DNA of 50,245 nucleotides from Isosphaeraceae bacterium (lineage in GTDB: Bacteria > Planctomycetota > Planctomycetia > Isosphaerales > Isosphaeraceae): NCBI GenBank assembly GCA_021324445.1, contig JAJPJC010000165.1:1-50245 (forward strand). Reading direction: 5' to 3'. Positions within the stretch are counted from its first letter, which is position 1; every line of letters starts with the position of its first letter. A model generated the notes under the pieces. The model worked only from the letters and a program-made list of their open reading frames with translations. It ran no database searches and was not told the DNA's origin. Positions 16,074-25,549 of the stretch are shown here, piece after piece. Both the position numbers and the translations under genes were made by a program.

Positions 16074-16221
16074 TGCCTCAGAGATCTTCGCAACGGTCCT
16101 CTTCCTGATCCTGCTGGAACGGCCGCGGGATTGATGCGATTTTCAGGTGATCAGAACCGAGCGCGGCGGTCCCAGAGTGCGGGTCCGACTGCCATCCGAG
16201 ATCCCGGGCATTCGGAGGTGA

Positions 16222-17943
16222 TCAGAACCAGATCTGGAAGCGGATCAGGAACAAGTCGCTGGTCCTCTGGAAGCCGCCCGGCCGGTAGACGACCGGACTG
16301 CCGAAGCCGGCGTGCTGCCAGTCGAACGTCACGCGGATGTACTGATTCCAGTACCAGTTGATTCCGAAATCGGTGGTGAAGAGCCGGTTCGTCCAGAGGT
16401 TGGGATCGGCGAGCCCGGCAGTGAAGACCTGGTCGCCCAGGTCGAGCAGGTTGAACCGGCCGGCCAGCTCCCAGGCCCCCGGGCCGAACCGCCCCTTGCG
16501 GAGATCGAACGGCCGCTTCGGCCGGACCAGGCCTCGGCTGGCGACCCGTTCACCCGTGAGCAAATAGGCGGCCTGGATGTAGAAGCTCTCGATCGGCAGG
16601 CGGGTCGAGCCGGGCCGGTTGGCCACCGAATAGGTCTGGAACCCGCTCTGCCACTCCCCGTACAAGGAAAGGTGCTGGTAGAAGTAGGCGAAGTGGAGCG
16701 ACCAGAGGTCGCGCGGGCCGGTCGCCAGCACATTGTTGTTGAAAGTCAGGAAGGGGACCCCCAACACGTTGTTGCCGCTGGTCGGGACGATGGTCCGCAG
16801 CTCCTGAGGGACGGGGACGTGCTGCTGATCGCCGAAGACGGCGGAGCCGCCGATATTGAAATTCTCCAGGACCGAGTCGGGCACGGTCTCCCACGGGGCG
16901 AAGTTCAGGTAGGCGATGCCATCCTTGGGGTTGCTCAGGTCGACGAATCCGTTGGGGACGCTGTTGAATAGGCCCACGGCATAATCGAGCCGGTACTGGA
17001 ACAGCTCGCCCCAGACCATCGTGCCGACGTCGCGGTTCATCCCGAAGTTGTTGAAGAACAGCGACCACTCGCCGTTGGGGAGGGCTTGCACCGGCGCGGC
17101 GTAGAACTCGTAGGCGAACGGCGTCTTGAAGCGGCCGATCCGGAACTGGAACCGCCGGTCATAGTTGACGTTCAGAAAGACGTCGAGGATGTTGAAGGTA
17201 TCGATGGCGTCGGCGAGCGAGATGTAATACTCGCAGGGCCGGGTCAGGTGGCCGCTGAAGATGAGCCACTGGCGGGCGAGGCCGAAGGTATCCGAGACGG
17301 GGGTTTGATTGCCTCGTCCATAGAAACGTCCGTCGGCCTGGGTCAGGTCATGGAGCTGGATATTGAATTCGTCGTCGACGGTCTTGAGCTCGAAGCCGGG
17401 TCCGAACCGCGACCGCAGGGGGAGATCCGGGATCGGCTCGGGCATGTCGAACCGTGGTGTGGGCGGGGGAGCGGACGGACTGATCCCGGCCGCCCCGCCG
17501 ACTGGTTCTTCGCCAACCCCCGCATTAAGAGTACCCCCGCCGGCCGCGCCGCCGGTGGGACTGGATGGCGTCATCGCCCGGCTCCCCTGGGATGCCTCCA
17601 GCCGGGTGGAGAGCTGCCGGACCTGGGTCGAGAGCTGCTGGACCGTCGCCTCGAGCTGCCGGACATAGTGGGCGTCCGGCATCTCCTGGAGTTTCGCCTC
17701 GAGTCGGCGAACCTGCTCCGGGTCGGGCATCCTCTGGATCACGGACTCGAGCTGGCGAATGCGCTCCTCAAGCTGGGCTTCGCGTCCCGTACCCCCGCCC
17801 GGGACCGCCACAGAGGCGGCGGGTGGCGCCGCGTTGACGGGAGTTTCCTGGGCCAAGGCCCGCAGGCCATCCCCGAGCCCGAGACAGCCGAGCGCGAATC
17901 CGAGCCACCGCGCTCGTCGCCGGCTGGGGTGGTTCCATGCCAT
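16222..17943 (-). CDS. Outer-membrane beta-barrel porin 2
   Basis: 573 residues from the ATG at 17943, with GGGGAG 9 bases upstream; the frame is open to 18006 but the signal peptide (WLGFALGCLGLGDGLRALAQ) fits the inner start. Same plan as the porin at 12107: coiled coil, linker, barrel, final RFQIWF. The coiled coil has one extra MPD-x-x-VRxLE unit (MPDPEQVRRLEAKLQEMPDAHYVRQLEATVQQLSTQV). Long stretches are near-identical to porin 1 (VPVPQELRTIVPTSG; VPFLTFNNNV; FGINWYWNQYIRV...FDWQHAGFG). No riboswitch is visible in its shorter leader. It lies downstream of the RND pump genes on the same strand, with its own 186-bp upstream region. Confidence 0.82.
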   Translation of the reverse strand: MAWNHPSRRRARWLGFALGCLGLGDGLRALAQETPVNAAPPAASVAVPGGGTGREAQLEERIRQLESVIQRMPDPEQVRRLEAKLQEMPDAHYVRQLEATVQQLSTQVRQLSTRLEASQGSRAMTPSSPTGGAAGGGTLNAGVGEEPVGGAAGISPSAPPPTPRFDMPEPIPDLPLRSRFGPGFELKTVDDEFNIQLHDLTQADGRFYGRGNQTPVSDTFGLARQWLIFSGHLTRPCEYYISLADAIDTFNILDVFLNVNYDRRFQFRIGRFKTPFAYEFYAAPVQALPNGEWSLFFNNFGMNRDVGTMVWGELFQYRLDYAVGLFNSVPNGFVDLSNPKDGIAYLNFAPWETVPDSVLENFNIGGSAVFGDQQHVPVPQELRTIVPTSGNNVLGVPFLTFNNNVLATGPRDLWSLHFAYFYQHLSLYGEWQSGFQTYSVANRPGSTRLPIESFYIQAAYLLTGERVASRGLVRPKRPFDLRKGRFGPGAWELAGRFNLLDLGDQVFTAGLADPNLWTNRLFTTDFGINWYWNQYIRVTFDWQHAGFGSPVVYRPGGFQRTSDLFLIRFQIWF

Positions 17944-17999
17944 GCCGTCACTCCCCGAACACGCTGCCGCGCGTCCTCGCGACCTGCGCTCGGCTGGTT

Positions 18000-18047
18000 T
18001 TCTCATCGGCCTCGCAGCGAGCCAACTTTACGGATCTTGCGGCTTCC
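18000..18047 (-). promoter_or_regulatory. Conserved upstream element of porin 2
   Basis: Counterpart of the 14004-14051 block: minus-strand ATCCGTAAAGTTGGCTC followed by GAGGCCGATGAGAA. It ends 57 bp before the porin 2 start codon. In porin 1 the same block is about 190 bp before the start, and the riboswitch-terminator leader accounts for most of the difference. Confidence 0.55.
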
Positions 18048-18128
18048 ATCATCGGCGCAAGGATGCGCGATCAGACAACGTGGATCATCGCACGGTGGCG
18101 AACTCCGCGGATTCCTCCCAGCGGATCC

Positions 18129-21100
18129 TTACACGGGTCGTCCCGGTGCGCGGAGCTCGGCCCCGGCGTCGCGCACGACCAGCGAGTAGAGCGACGGGAC
18201 GACGAACAGCGTGGTGACCAGCCCGGCCAGGATGCCGCCGATGACCGCCCGGCCCAGCGGCGCGTTGGCCTCGCTGCCGCGCGCCAGCGCCAGCGCCATG
18301 GGGACCAGCGCGAAGAAGGCCGCCAGCGCGGTCATCACCACCGGCCGAGCCCGGATCGACGCAGCCTTGCGGATCGCCTGGTCGGGCGTCAGCCCCTCAT
18401 CCACCCGCAGGTTCTGGGCGAAGTCCACCAGGAGCACCGTGTTCGACACGACGATGCCGACCATGAAGATCACCCCCAGCAGCGACTGGACGTTGATCGC
18501 CGTGTTGGTGAGGTAGAGCATCACCACCACGCCGACCAGCCCCAGCGGCACGGCGAACAGGATGACCAGGGGTGTCAAGTAAGACTTGAACAGCGCCGCC
18601 ATCAGGAAATAGATCAGCAGGGTCGCCAGGATCAGGCCGAAGCCCAGGCTGCGGAACGTCTCCTGCATCCGGGAATACTCGCCGCTCAGCTCGATCATGG
18701 CCCCCTTGATGAGCCGGCGGTTGGCGGAGTGGTCCTGGGGGTCGTAGGGGACGTACGACCCGTCGGGCTGGGCGATGCCGAAGCGCTCGACTACCCGCGC
18801 GACGTCATCAGCGACGTGCCCCAGGTCGCGACCGGAGACTCCCATGGTCAGGTCGACGGTCGACTGGAGATTGTTATGCGTGATCTCCGAGGGGACTGTC
18901 GATGGGCGCAGGGTGGCGATGTTCCGCAACGGAATCGCTTTGTCCTGGCCCAACCCGGTGATCGGCACATCGAGCAGCGTCTCGACTGACTCGATGTCCT
19001 CCTCGAAGTACTGGACGCCGACGAAGTAATTGTTCTTATTGACCGGGTCGATCCAGAAATTCTTCTTGTGGAACTGGATGCTCGAGTTGAGCGCGGCGAC
19101 CACGTTCTTCATGACCTCGGCCTGGTTGAGCTTGAGGTCGGCCACCTTGGCGCGGTCGACCTCGATGATGTACTCGGGATAGTCCAGCCGCTGGATGATC
19201 CGGGCATCGACCACGCCGGTGATCGGAACGATCTCGCGGCGGATCGCCTCGGCGATCGAGCGGGACCGCCGCGTGTTCCTGCCGGAGATCCGGATGTTGA
19301 TCGGCGACGACTTCCCCTCGTTCATCGCCGAGCGGATCATGCCGCCGGCATCGAAGGCGAACTCCAGGTCGCGGAACTTCGGGTCCTGGTTCAATCCCTG
19401 GCGCAGCCGCTGGACGTACTCCTGGGCCGAGTGCTCGCGCTCGTGCCTGAGCTGGACCTTGACGACGGCATCCATCGGCCCGGCGTTGGGGGTATAGGCG
19501 GCCGACAGGTCGGCCACGACGCCGAGCTCGGAAATGATGATTTGCAGGTCCTTGCCGATGGTCTCGCGGACGAACTGCTCGACCTTGGCGACCTTCTTCT
19601 CGGTCTCCTCGATGCGCGTGCCGCTGGGCGCACGCGCGTAGATCTCGAAGGCGCCGGAATCCACCTCGGGGAAGAACTCGCGGCGCAACTGGGTGCCCAG
19701 GCCGCCGAGCGTCGCCGCCAGCAAGCCGACGGCCGTCAGGACCACCGCGCGACGATGGTTCAGGGCGCGACCCAGTTGCCGGACATACCAGGCGATGCCG
19801 GCGTCGATCAGGGCCTCCCAGCGCGCGAAGGCGCGGCGCAGCAGCCCCGGCCGGGCCGCGGGCCGCGAGCCGGCCGCGGCCGCGTCGCCGAACGGGTCAC
19901 GGTCGTCCCGATCGTGTCCGCGACCCGGATCGTCCTCAAGCTCATGCGTGGCGTGGGGCTTCAGCCAGCTCGCGGATCGGGCCGGGACAAACGATCGCGA
20001 CAGCAGGTAGGCCGAGATCATGGCAAAGGCCACGCCCGCGGCCATCGGCCGGTAGAGGAACTCGCCCAGGCCGGGCATCAAGGCCAAAGGCGCCAGCACC
20101 AGGAGCGTGCACAGGCTGGCCACCAGCTCCGGCATGGCCACCTCGCTGGCACCGCGGAAGGCGGCCTCTTCGGGGCTGGCGCCCAGGCCCAGGTGCCGGT
20201 GGGTGTTCTCCAGGCAGATGATGGCGCTGTCGACCATCGGTCCAATCGCCAGGGACAGCCCGGCCAGCGTCATCACGTTGATGGTGTTCCCCGTGGCATA
20301 CAGGCCGATCAAAGCAGCCAGGACCGCGATCGGGATGGTCAACACGGCGATCACCGTCATCCGCCACTCACCCAGGAACAGCAGGATCACCAGCGAGCAG
20401 AGGACCGCGCCCAGCACACCTTCTTCCACCAGGCTCTCGATCGAATGGCGGACATAAACCGACTGGTCCATGACCACTTTCAAGTCGATGCCGGGGCGAG
20501 ACAAGCGTGCGGCGATGTTGTCGATGGCTCCCTTCAAGGTGTCGACCACCTGGAGCGTGCTGGCGCCGAGCTGGCGGAAGACGGGGATATACACCTGGCG
20601 CTTGCCGTTGACCCGCACCACGTTGGTCTGGATGAAGTTGGCGTCCTTGGGGGTGGCCACGTCGCGGAGGAACGTGGCGTTGCCCGGCTCGTTGCGCAGG
20701 GGGATCTCCTCCATCGCCCCCACCAGGTCGAACATCGAATTGCTGTCGATGGCGTAGTCGGTCGTGCCGAACTTGGCGCTGCCGGTAGGGAGGAAGACGT
20801 TGTACTCATCGACGGCCTTCATCACATCCATCGGCGAGAGGTGCCGGGCCTGGAGCTTGATCCGGTCCAGGTAGATCATGACGGCGCGAACCTTGCCGCC
20901 GTAGACCAGGGGCGTCAGGGCGCCGGGCTGGGCCATGATCTGGGGCCGGACCTCGTAGCGCCCGACGTCGAAGAGGGTCGCCTCGCCCTGGGTCGGGCTG
21001 TCGAGAGCCACCAGGCAGACGGGGGTCACGCTGGTCGGGTCGTAGGGCAGGACGACCGGCGGCAGGGTGCCCGGGGGCATCGTGGGGTACTCCCACCCGG

Positions 21101-21437
21101 CATACGAGTTCACCTCGGTCAGGGCACCGCTGCGGTCGACGTTGCTGCGGAAGTAGTTGCGGACGATGCTGATGCCGATGATCGACCGCGACTCCAAGCG
21201 CCGGCCCCCCGAGGCCTGGCCCACGCCCCGCTCCAGCCGCGCCGTGATGTTCTTCTCGATGCTGGCCGCCGGCATCCCGCCGTAAAAGACCAGGACCTGG
21301 ACCGCCGGGCTCTTGAACACCGGCAGGATGTCGATCGGGATCGAGTAGGCCGCCAACCCGCCGAGCACCGCCAGCGCCAGGGTCATCACCGTCACGGCGA
21401 TCGGGTTTCTCAGCGACGCATGAATCAAGCCGTTCAT
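18129..21437 (-). CDS. RND-family efflux transporter, inner-membrane pump
   Basis: 1102 residues, typical for AcrB/MdtB-type proton-driven exporters. The N-terminal membrane segment is followed by the IPIDILPVFKSPAVQVLVFYGGMPAASIEKNI porter start, a central bundle near 340-490 (LGAVLCSLVILLFLGEWRMTVIAVLTIPIAVLAALIGLY), and a C-terminal bundle with FKSYLTPLVILFAVPLGLVGVVVMLYL. In TM4, where AcrB has adjacent Asp407-Asp408, this protein has MVDS: D403 kept, the second replaced by S404. The TM10 lysine position reads GIVVSNTVLLVDF. It lacks the consensus proton-relay pair, like some other RND subgroups. It is 244 bp after the adaptor gene on the same strand; with the divergent TolC-like gene it forms a complete pump. 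Confidence 0.93.
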   Translation of the reverse strand: MNGLIHASLRNPIAVTVMTLALAVLGGLAAYSIPIDILPVFKSPAVQVLVFYGGMPAASIEKNITARLERGVGQASGGRRLESRSIIGISIVRNYFRSNVDRSGALTEVNSYAGWEYPTMPPGTLPPVVLPYDPTSVTPVCLVALDSPTQGEATLFDVGRYEVRPQIMAQPGALTPLVYGGKVRAVMIYLDRIKLQARHLSPMDVMKAVDEYNVFLPTGSAKFGTTDYAIDSNSMFDLVGAMEEIPLRNEPGNATFLRDVATPKDANFIQTNVVRVNGKRQVYIPVFRQLGASTLQVVDTLKGAIDNIAARLSRPGIDLKVVMDQSVYVRHSIESLVEEGVLGAVLCSLVILLFLGEWRMTVIAVLTIPIAVLAALIGLYATGNTINVMTLAGLSLAIGPMVDSAIICLENTHRHLGLGASPEEAAFRGASEVAMPELVASLCTLLVLAPLALMPGLGEFLYRPMAAGVAFAMISAYLLSRSFVPARSASWLKPHATHELEDDPGRGHDRDDRDPFGDAAAAGSRPAARPGLLRRAFARWEALIDAGIAWYVRQLGRALNHRRAVVLTAVGLLAATLGGLGTQLRREFFPEVDSGAFEIYARAPSGTRIEETEKKVAKVEQFVRETIGKDLQIIISELGVVADLSAAYTPNAGPMDAVVKVQLRHEREHSAQEYVQRLRQGLNQDPKFRDLEFAFDAGGMIRSAMNEGKSSPINIRISGRNTRRSRSIAEAIRREIVPITGVVDARIIQRLDYPEYIIEVDRAKVADLKLNQAEVMKNVVAALNSSIQFHKKNFWIDPVNKNNYFVGVQYFEEDIESVETLLDVPITGLGQDKAIPLRNIATLRPSTVPSEITHNNLQSTVDLTMGVSGRDLGHVADDVARVVERFGIAQPDGSYVPYDPQDHSANRRLIKGAMIELSGEYSRMQETFRSLGFGLILATLLIYFLMAALFKSYLTPLVILFAVPLGLVGVVVMLYLTNTAINVQSLLGVIFMVGIVVSNTVLLVDFAQNLRVDEGLTPDQAIRKAASIRARPVVMTALAAFFALVPMALALARGSEANAPLGRAVIGGILAGLVTTLFVVPSLYSLVVRDAGAELRAPGRPV

Positions 21438-21528
21438 AACTGGAGCATGCCCTCTTGTTGCGAACCGTAGGGGGCTCAGAGGGAGGGGTCTTCTTCCCAG
21501 GCTGGCCCACGGGATTGGCGGCGCCCAC

Positions 21529-21612
21529 CCCCCCTAACCCCCCCCTTGGCAAGGGGGGGAAACAGAGGGGGTACGCCGTGATCCTTTCCCCCCTTGCTAA
21601 AGGGGGTCGGAG
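21529..21612. repeat. Twin C-run/G-run palindromes
   Basis: Two palindromes in tandem: CCCCCTTGGCAAGGGGG (21541-21557) and CCCCCCTTGCTAAAGGGGG (about 21588-21606), spaced by about 30 bp. They sit between the adaptor and pump genes. A related sequence occurs inside a coding region at 46389-46428. Repeats of this type are dispersed in many GC-rich and cyanobacterial genomes. Confidence 0.7.
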
Positions 21613-21681
21613 GGTCTTTCCGCCTCCCGCGGTCCGCTCGACCACCCCGAACCGCGCCGCCGCTGGATCCCGCCCGAGCAC

Positions 21682-23067
21682 CTACGCGCCCGCGCCGGCG
21701 GAGCGGACGCGCATCCCATCTTCCACGGGCGTCGCCGAGGGGACGATCACCGTGTCATCCGGGCCGATCCCGGAGAGGATCTCGACCAGGGAGCCGTTGT
21801 CCCCGCCGAGCTTGACCTCGGTGCGGCGGGCCAGGCCGTCGCGCACGAGGTAAACCGCCCCGTGGTTGCGGCCCATGCGTTCCACAACGCAGGCCGGGGG
21901 CACGGTGAGGTTCTTGGTGTCCCGCTCGAGCGTGATGGTGGCCTTGCCATACATCCCGTCGCAGAGGACGCCCGTGGGATTGGGCAGGTCGATCTCGACA
22001 CGCATCAGGCGCTCGGCGTCCTCGGCCTGGGCGATCCGGGCGAGCGTCCCCGTGAAGGATTGGTCCGAAAGGGCGTCGACGCTGACGACCGCCGGTTGAC
22101 CCACGTGGGTCAGGACGACGTCCCGGTCCGGGACCAGCACGACGACGCGCATCACGTCGGTTCGCTTCACCGTCAGGAGCGGCTGATTTCCTCCCTCGGT
22201 TGCGGAATGGATCAAGGCACCCGGATGGAACGTGCGGTGGGTCACCACGCCGTCGAACGGCGCGCGGATCTTGGCGTAGTCCAGGTTGGCCTGCGCCCTG
22301 GCCAGGCGCGCCTGGGCCACGCCCAGCGCGGCCCGGGTCTGGAGGGCGTCGGCCTTCGCCTGGTCGATGGCGGCCAAGGCGGCCAGGAGCTTGGCGTGGG
22401 CACTCTGGACCTCCGAGAAACCGGTCCGCTCGGCGGCCCGCGCCGCATCGAGGTCGCGCTGCTGTTCATCGACCAACAGCTGGGTGGTCGCCTGGGCCGC
22501 GACCAGGCCGCTGACCCGGGCGAACTGCTTCTCGGCGAACTTCCTGCGAGCGAGGAGCCGGTCGATATCGGATTCGGCCACCTTGACCGCCGCCGCCGCC
22601 GCATCCCTCTGCGCGCCGGCCATCTTGACCCGCGCCTCGGCCTGAACAATCTGCGCGCGCGCCTCCTCGACCAGCGCCGCTGCCTCGTCGACCGCTTTCG
22701 CGTCCCGCGGGACGTTGATCTCGGCCAGCACCTCCCCTTTCATGATCCGAGACCCGATGTCGACCTTCTGGCTCTTCAGATAACCGGACACCATCGCGTA
22801 GAGATCCACCGTCTCAAACGCGTGGATGAATGCGGGCTGCTGGATCGTCCGCTGGATCCCCCCGCGCCGGGGCCGGACCACGTCCACGCTCGGGACCGAT
22901 GGCTCCCGCGCCTCCGCCACGGACGGCGATCCGATCTCCGTCGAGTGGGCCCCGCGACGCGCCAGCCAGATCCCGATGCCGGCCACAACCAAGCCGAGGA
23001 GAACGCCGGTCAGGCGCCGCCAGATCGGCCGCGCGCGCTTCCTTCCAGTGCCGGGAGACAATGCCAT
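21682..23067 (-). CDS. RND periplasmic adaptor (membrane fusion protein)
   Basis: 461 residues with GGAGG 5 bases before the ATG. One N-terminal membrane segment (LTGVLLGLVVAGIGIWLA) anchors it. A lipoyl half-motif lies near residues 88-115 (VSGYLKSQKVDIGSRIMKGEVLAEI), then a long alpha-hairpin of heptads from about 125 to 250, the second lipoyl half (AKIRAPFDGVVTHRTFHPGALI), and the beta-barrel/membrane-proximal part (VVLVPDRDVVLTHVGQPAVVSVDAL). This is the HlyD/AcrA layout. It is the first gene of the minus-strand pump operon and is divergent from the TolC-like gene, 282 bp away. Confidence 0.92.
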   Translation of the reverse strand: MALSPGTGRKRARPIWRRLTGVLLGLVVAGIGIWLARRGAHSTEIGSPSVAEAREPSVPSVDVVRPRRGGIQRTIQQPAFIHAFETVDLYAMVSGYLKSQKVDIGSRIMKGEVLAEINVPRDAKAVDEAAALVEEARAQIVQAEARVKMAGAQRDAAAAAVKVAESDIDRLLARRKFAEKQFARVSGLVAAQATTQLLVDEQQRDLDAARAAERTGFSEVQSAHAKLLAALAAIDQAKADALQTRAALGVAQARLARAQANLDYAKIRAPFDGVVTHRTFHPGALIHSATEGGNQPLLTVKRTDVMRVVVLVPDRDVVLTHVGQPAVVSVDALSDQSFTGTLARIAQAEDAERLMRVEIDLPNPTGVLCDGMYGKATITLERDTKNLTVPPACVVERMGRNHGAVYLVRDGLARRTEVKLGGDNGSLVEILSGIGPDDTVIVPSATPVEDGMRVRSAGAGA

Positions 23068-23349
23068 CGACCTCCACGCGATAAAGGCTCGGCTCGGGTG
23101 ACCAGACTTCGCGGCCGATGCCCTCCGGGCTCCAGGGCCGGCTCCATCAACCTAAATTCTCCGGAGGACACCGCTTCTGTCCAGTCTCGCCGCGCAGGCA
23201 GCCGAGGCCGGCGTTCACACGATCTTCACAAAATCTTGCGAGGAAATCGGTTGGGCAACGTAAAAAAAAGTTTATTCAAAATGGCTCCAGGTGGTCGGAT
23301 GTGCGGACGAAAAGAGTTACGTGCGATCCGAGATCAGGAGGTCCGTGGC

Positions 23350-25068
23350 ATGGAACCGGGTTGGGGCATTGGACGGCCGGCGGTGCCCCGTGTGTCGAGG
23401 ATGCTGAGGATCCTGGCGGTTGCGGGGAACTTCGCCGGGCTGGCCCACGGCCAGTCCGCGACGCCCGCCGCGGCGCCCGGGTCGGCTCCAGCGGGCTCCC
23501 GGATCGCAATCCCGCCTCCGATCCGGTTTCCGCCCAGCGACCCGGGGGTGCGGCGGGTCGGGCTGGCGGCCCCGCCGGCGACCGGCACGCACGACCCGAC
23601 CACTGCCCCCGCGCTGCCCACGGCGGCGCCGTTGCCGCAGGGGTCGGGGGCCCAGGACACGGCCGCACGCGCCAACGCCGCGGCGCCGGCGGCCACGCCG
23701 CCACCACCGCCGCACCTGCCGGTCGACTCCGCGCTGATCCCGGGCCGAACGGTCGAGCCGATCGATCTGGCCAACGCCCTGAAATTGGCCGGAGTGAACC
23801 AGCTCGACATCGCGACGGCCCGGCAGCGCATCCTCCAGGCCGCAGCCGACCTGAGCCAGGCGCGCGCGCTATGGCTGCCGTCGCTGTTCTACGGACCGAG
23901 CTGGTATCGGTCGGATGGGCAGATCCAGACGGTCACCGGCCAGCTCCAGACGATCGACCGCAGCGCCTTGTTCCTCGGGGCAACGGCGGCGCTGGCCAAC
24001 ACCATCCAAGGGCCGCCGCCGGGGACCGGCATCCCGTCCGTCAACGGCTTCACTTCGGTGCTGCGGATTTCCGACGCGATCTTCGAGCCCATGGCGGCGC
24101 GGCGCGTCCTGGCCGCGAACCAGGCCGGGTTCCGGACCGCGAACAACGACGCCATGCTCCAGGTCGCCGAGGCCTACTTCACTCTCCAGGGCGCAACCGG
24201 GCGGCTGGCCATCGCCCGCGAGGCCGCCGCCAACGCCGAGGCCCTCGCGGCGATCACGGCGGCCTACGCCCGCCTGGGACAGGGCCTGGAGGCCGACCAT
24301 CGCCGGGCCCTGACCGAGCTCAAACACCGGCACCGCGAGGCCAATCTCGCCAGCGGCCAGTTACTCGTCGCCTCGGCCGATTTGGTCCGCCTGCTGGTGC
24401 TCGACCCGAAGCTGGTGCTCGCCCCGGTCGAGCCGGCGGAGTGCATCATCCGCTTGATCCCGGATGAAATCCCGCTCGAGGACCTGCTCGACCAGGGCCT
24501 GCGCAACCGCCCCGAGCTGGCCAGCGTCCAGAATCAGATTGACGCGGCCGCCATCCGGCGGAAGCAGGCGCGGCTCCGCCCGTTCGTCCCGAGTGTGTTC
24601 GCCACCTACGCGGGGGGCGGGTTAGGGGGCGGCGCCAATGCGTTCTTCGGCAACTTTGGACCGCGGGGCGACGCCGAGATCGGCCTGTTCTGGGAACTTC
24701 AGAACCTCGGCTTCACCGACGTCGCCATCATGCGTCGCCGAGCGGCGGAACTCCAGATCACCCACCTGGAGAAGTACCGCATCCAGACCCAGGTCGGCGC
24801 CGACGTCGTCGCGGCCTTTGAGACCCGCCAGGCCGCCGCCCGCCAGATCGAGGATGCCCGCGAGACGCTCATCGAGGCCCTCGACTCGCTCCAGCTCAAC
24901 TTCCTGAATATTCGCGAGGGGGCCGAGCTCCCCCGCGCCACCCGCCCCATCGAGGTCTTGCAGCCGATCCAGGCGCTGGCCCAGGCCCGGCTCGACTACC
25001 TCGACTCGGTCCTGGCCTACAACCGCGCCCAGTTCCGGCTCAAGCGGGCCATTGGACAGCAACCCTGA
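23350..25068 (+). CDS. TolC-like outer-membrane efflux channel
   Basis: 572 residues from the ATG at 23350, with AGGAGG 9 bases upstream; the frame is open far upstream but that part is antisense to the adaptor. Order: signal-like segment (MLRILAVAGNFAGLAHGQS), an extended Ala/Pro linker to about residue 135, then two OEP repeats with long helices (LANALKLAGVNQLDIATARQRILQAAADLSQARALWLPSLFYGPSWYR; LLDQGLRNRPELASVQNQIDAAAIRRKQARLRPFVPSVFATYAGG) and the ending LDYLDSVLAYNRAQFRLKRAIG. It is the exit duct for the divergent RND/adaptor pair. The Pro-rich linker is longer than usual. The 282-bp divergent gap contains an A-rich tract at 23260-23280. Confidence 0.9.
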   Translation: MEPGWGIGRPAVPRVSRMLRILAVAGNFAGLAHGQSATPAAAPGSAPAGSRIAIPPPIRFPPSDPGVRRVGLAAPPATGTHDPTTAPALPTAAPLPQGSGAQDTAARANAAAPAATPPPPPHLPVDSALIPGRTVEPIDLANALKLAGVNQLDIATARQRILQAAADLSQARALWLPSLFYGPSWYRSDGQIQTVTGQLQTIDRSALFLGATAALANTIQGPPPGTGIPSVNGFTSVLRISDAIFEPMAARRVLAANQAGFRTANNDAMLQVAEAYFTLQGATGRLAIAREAAANAEALAAITAAYARLGQGLEADHRRALTELKHRHREANLASGQLLVASADLVRLLVLDPKLVLAPVEPAECIIRLIPDEIPLEDLLDQGLRNRPELASVQNQIDAAAIRRKQARLRPFVPSVFATYAGGGLGGGANAFFGNFGPRGDAEIGLFWELQNLGFTDVAIMRRRAAELQITHLEKYRIQTQVGADVVAAFETRQAAARQIEDARETLIEALDSLQLNFLNIREGAELPRATRPIEVLQPIQALAQARLDYLDSVLAYNRAQFRLKRAIGQQP

Positions 25069-25234
25069 GCGGCCGAGAGTCAGGACAGAACGCGCGGAGA
25101 TCGATCTCACCGCACCAGGAGCCCCCGCGACGAAAGCGGGAGTGCGAGAGACCAGAGGCACGAGTTACCACGGAACCGCTCTCGCAACAATCATCGGGTC
25201 GGCCAGGTCGATAGGCTGGCCCTGTCCCGACGTG

Positions 25235-25549
25235 CTACGGCTCCAATTCGTCGCGGGCGGAGTGACGGACATAGAGAATGTGGACAGTATCCTCGCGGAT
25301 GGTGAAGATGATCCGGTGCTTATGCCGCCTCGACCTGCCGTAGAGCAACTCCCGGATTTCCTCGGGGACCTTGTCGTTTTCCGCAGCCCATGGGCAGCGG
25401 GTTGGATGGCGGCGGAGCGTGTCGATTTTCTTGATCAAGCCGTTGTACCAGCGGGCGGCGGCGGAGGGAGATGCGTTTTCGGTCTTCCAGCGCACGGCGG
25501 ACCGGATCTCCCGCTCGGCCGTAGGCTCGATGATGATGCGATAAGTCAT
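25235..25549 (-). CDS. ParE/RelE-family toxin
   Basis: 104 residues with the family pattern: YRIIIEPTAEREIRSAVRWKTENASPSAAARWYNGLIKKIDTLRRHPTRCPWAAEN and the closing RIIFTIREDTVHILYVRHSARDEL. ParE toxins act on DNA gyrase and RelE toxins cleave mRNA on the ribosome; the sequence does not settle which. Its ATG overlaps the stop of the antitoxin gene (ATGA). Confidence 0.88.
   Translation of the reverse strand: MTYRIIIEPTAEREIRSAVRWKTENASPSAAARWYNGLIKKIDTLRRHPTRCPWAAENDKVPEEIRELLYGRSRRHKHRIIFTIREDTVHILYVRHSARDELEP

Noticed and set aside
16145..16230. Direct repeat AGGTGATCAGAACC near the end of porin 2
   Set aside because: Only 14 bp is shared and the second copy is simply the porin stop region; no further duplication around it.
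17985..18060. A hammerhead ribozyme or a fluoride riboswitch in the porin 2 leader
   Set aside because: The string CCGATGAGAA resembles a hammerhead core, but the required CTGATGA and GAAA strands with proper stems are missing; no GGxGATGG...TGATxxCxCCTA pattern is present either.
19068..21470. 800-codon open frame antisense to the RND pump
   Set aside because: Repetitive His/Arg/Gly/Asp-rich composition typical of a reverse-complement frame of a GC-rich gene.
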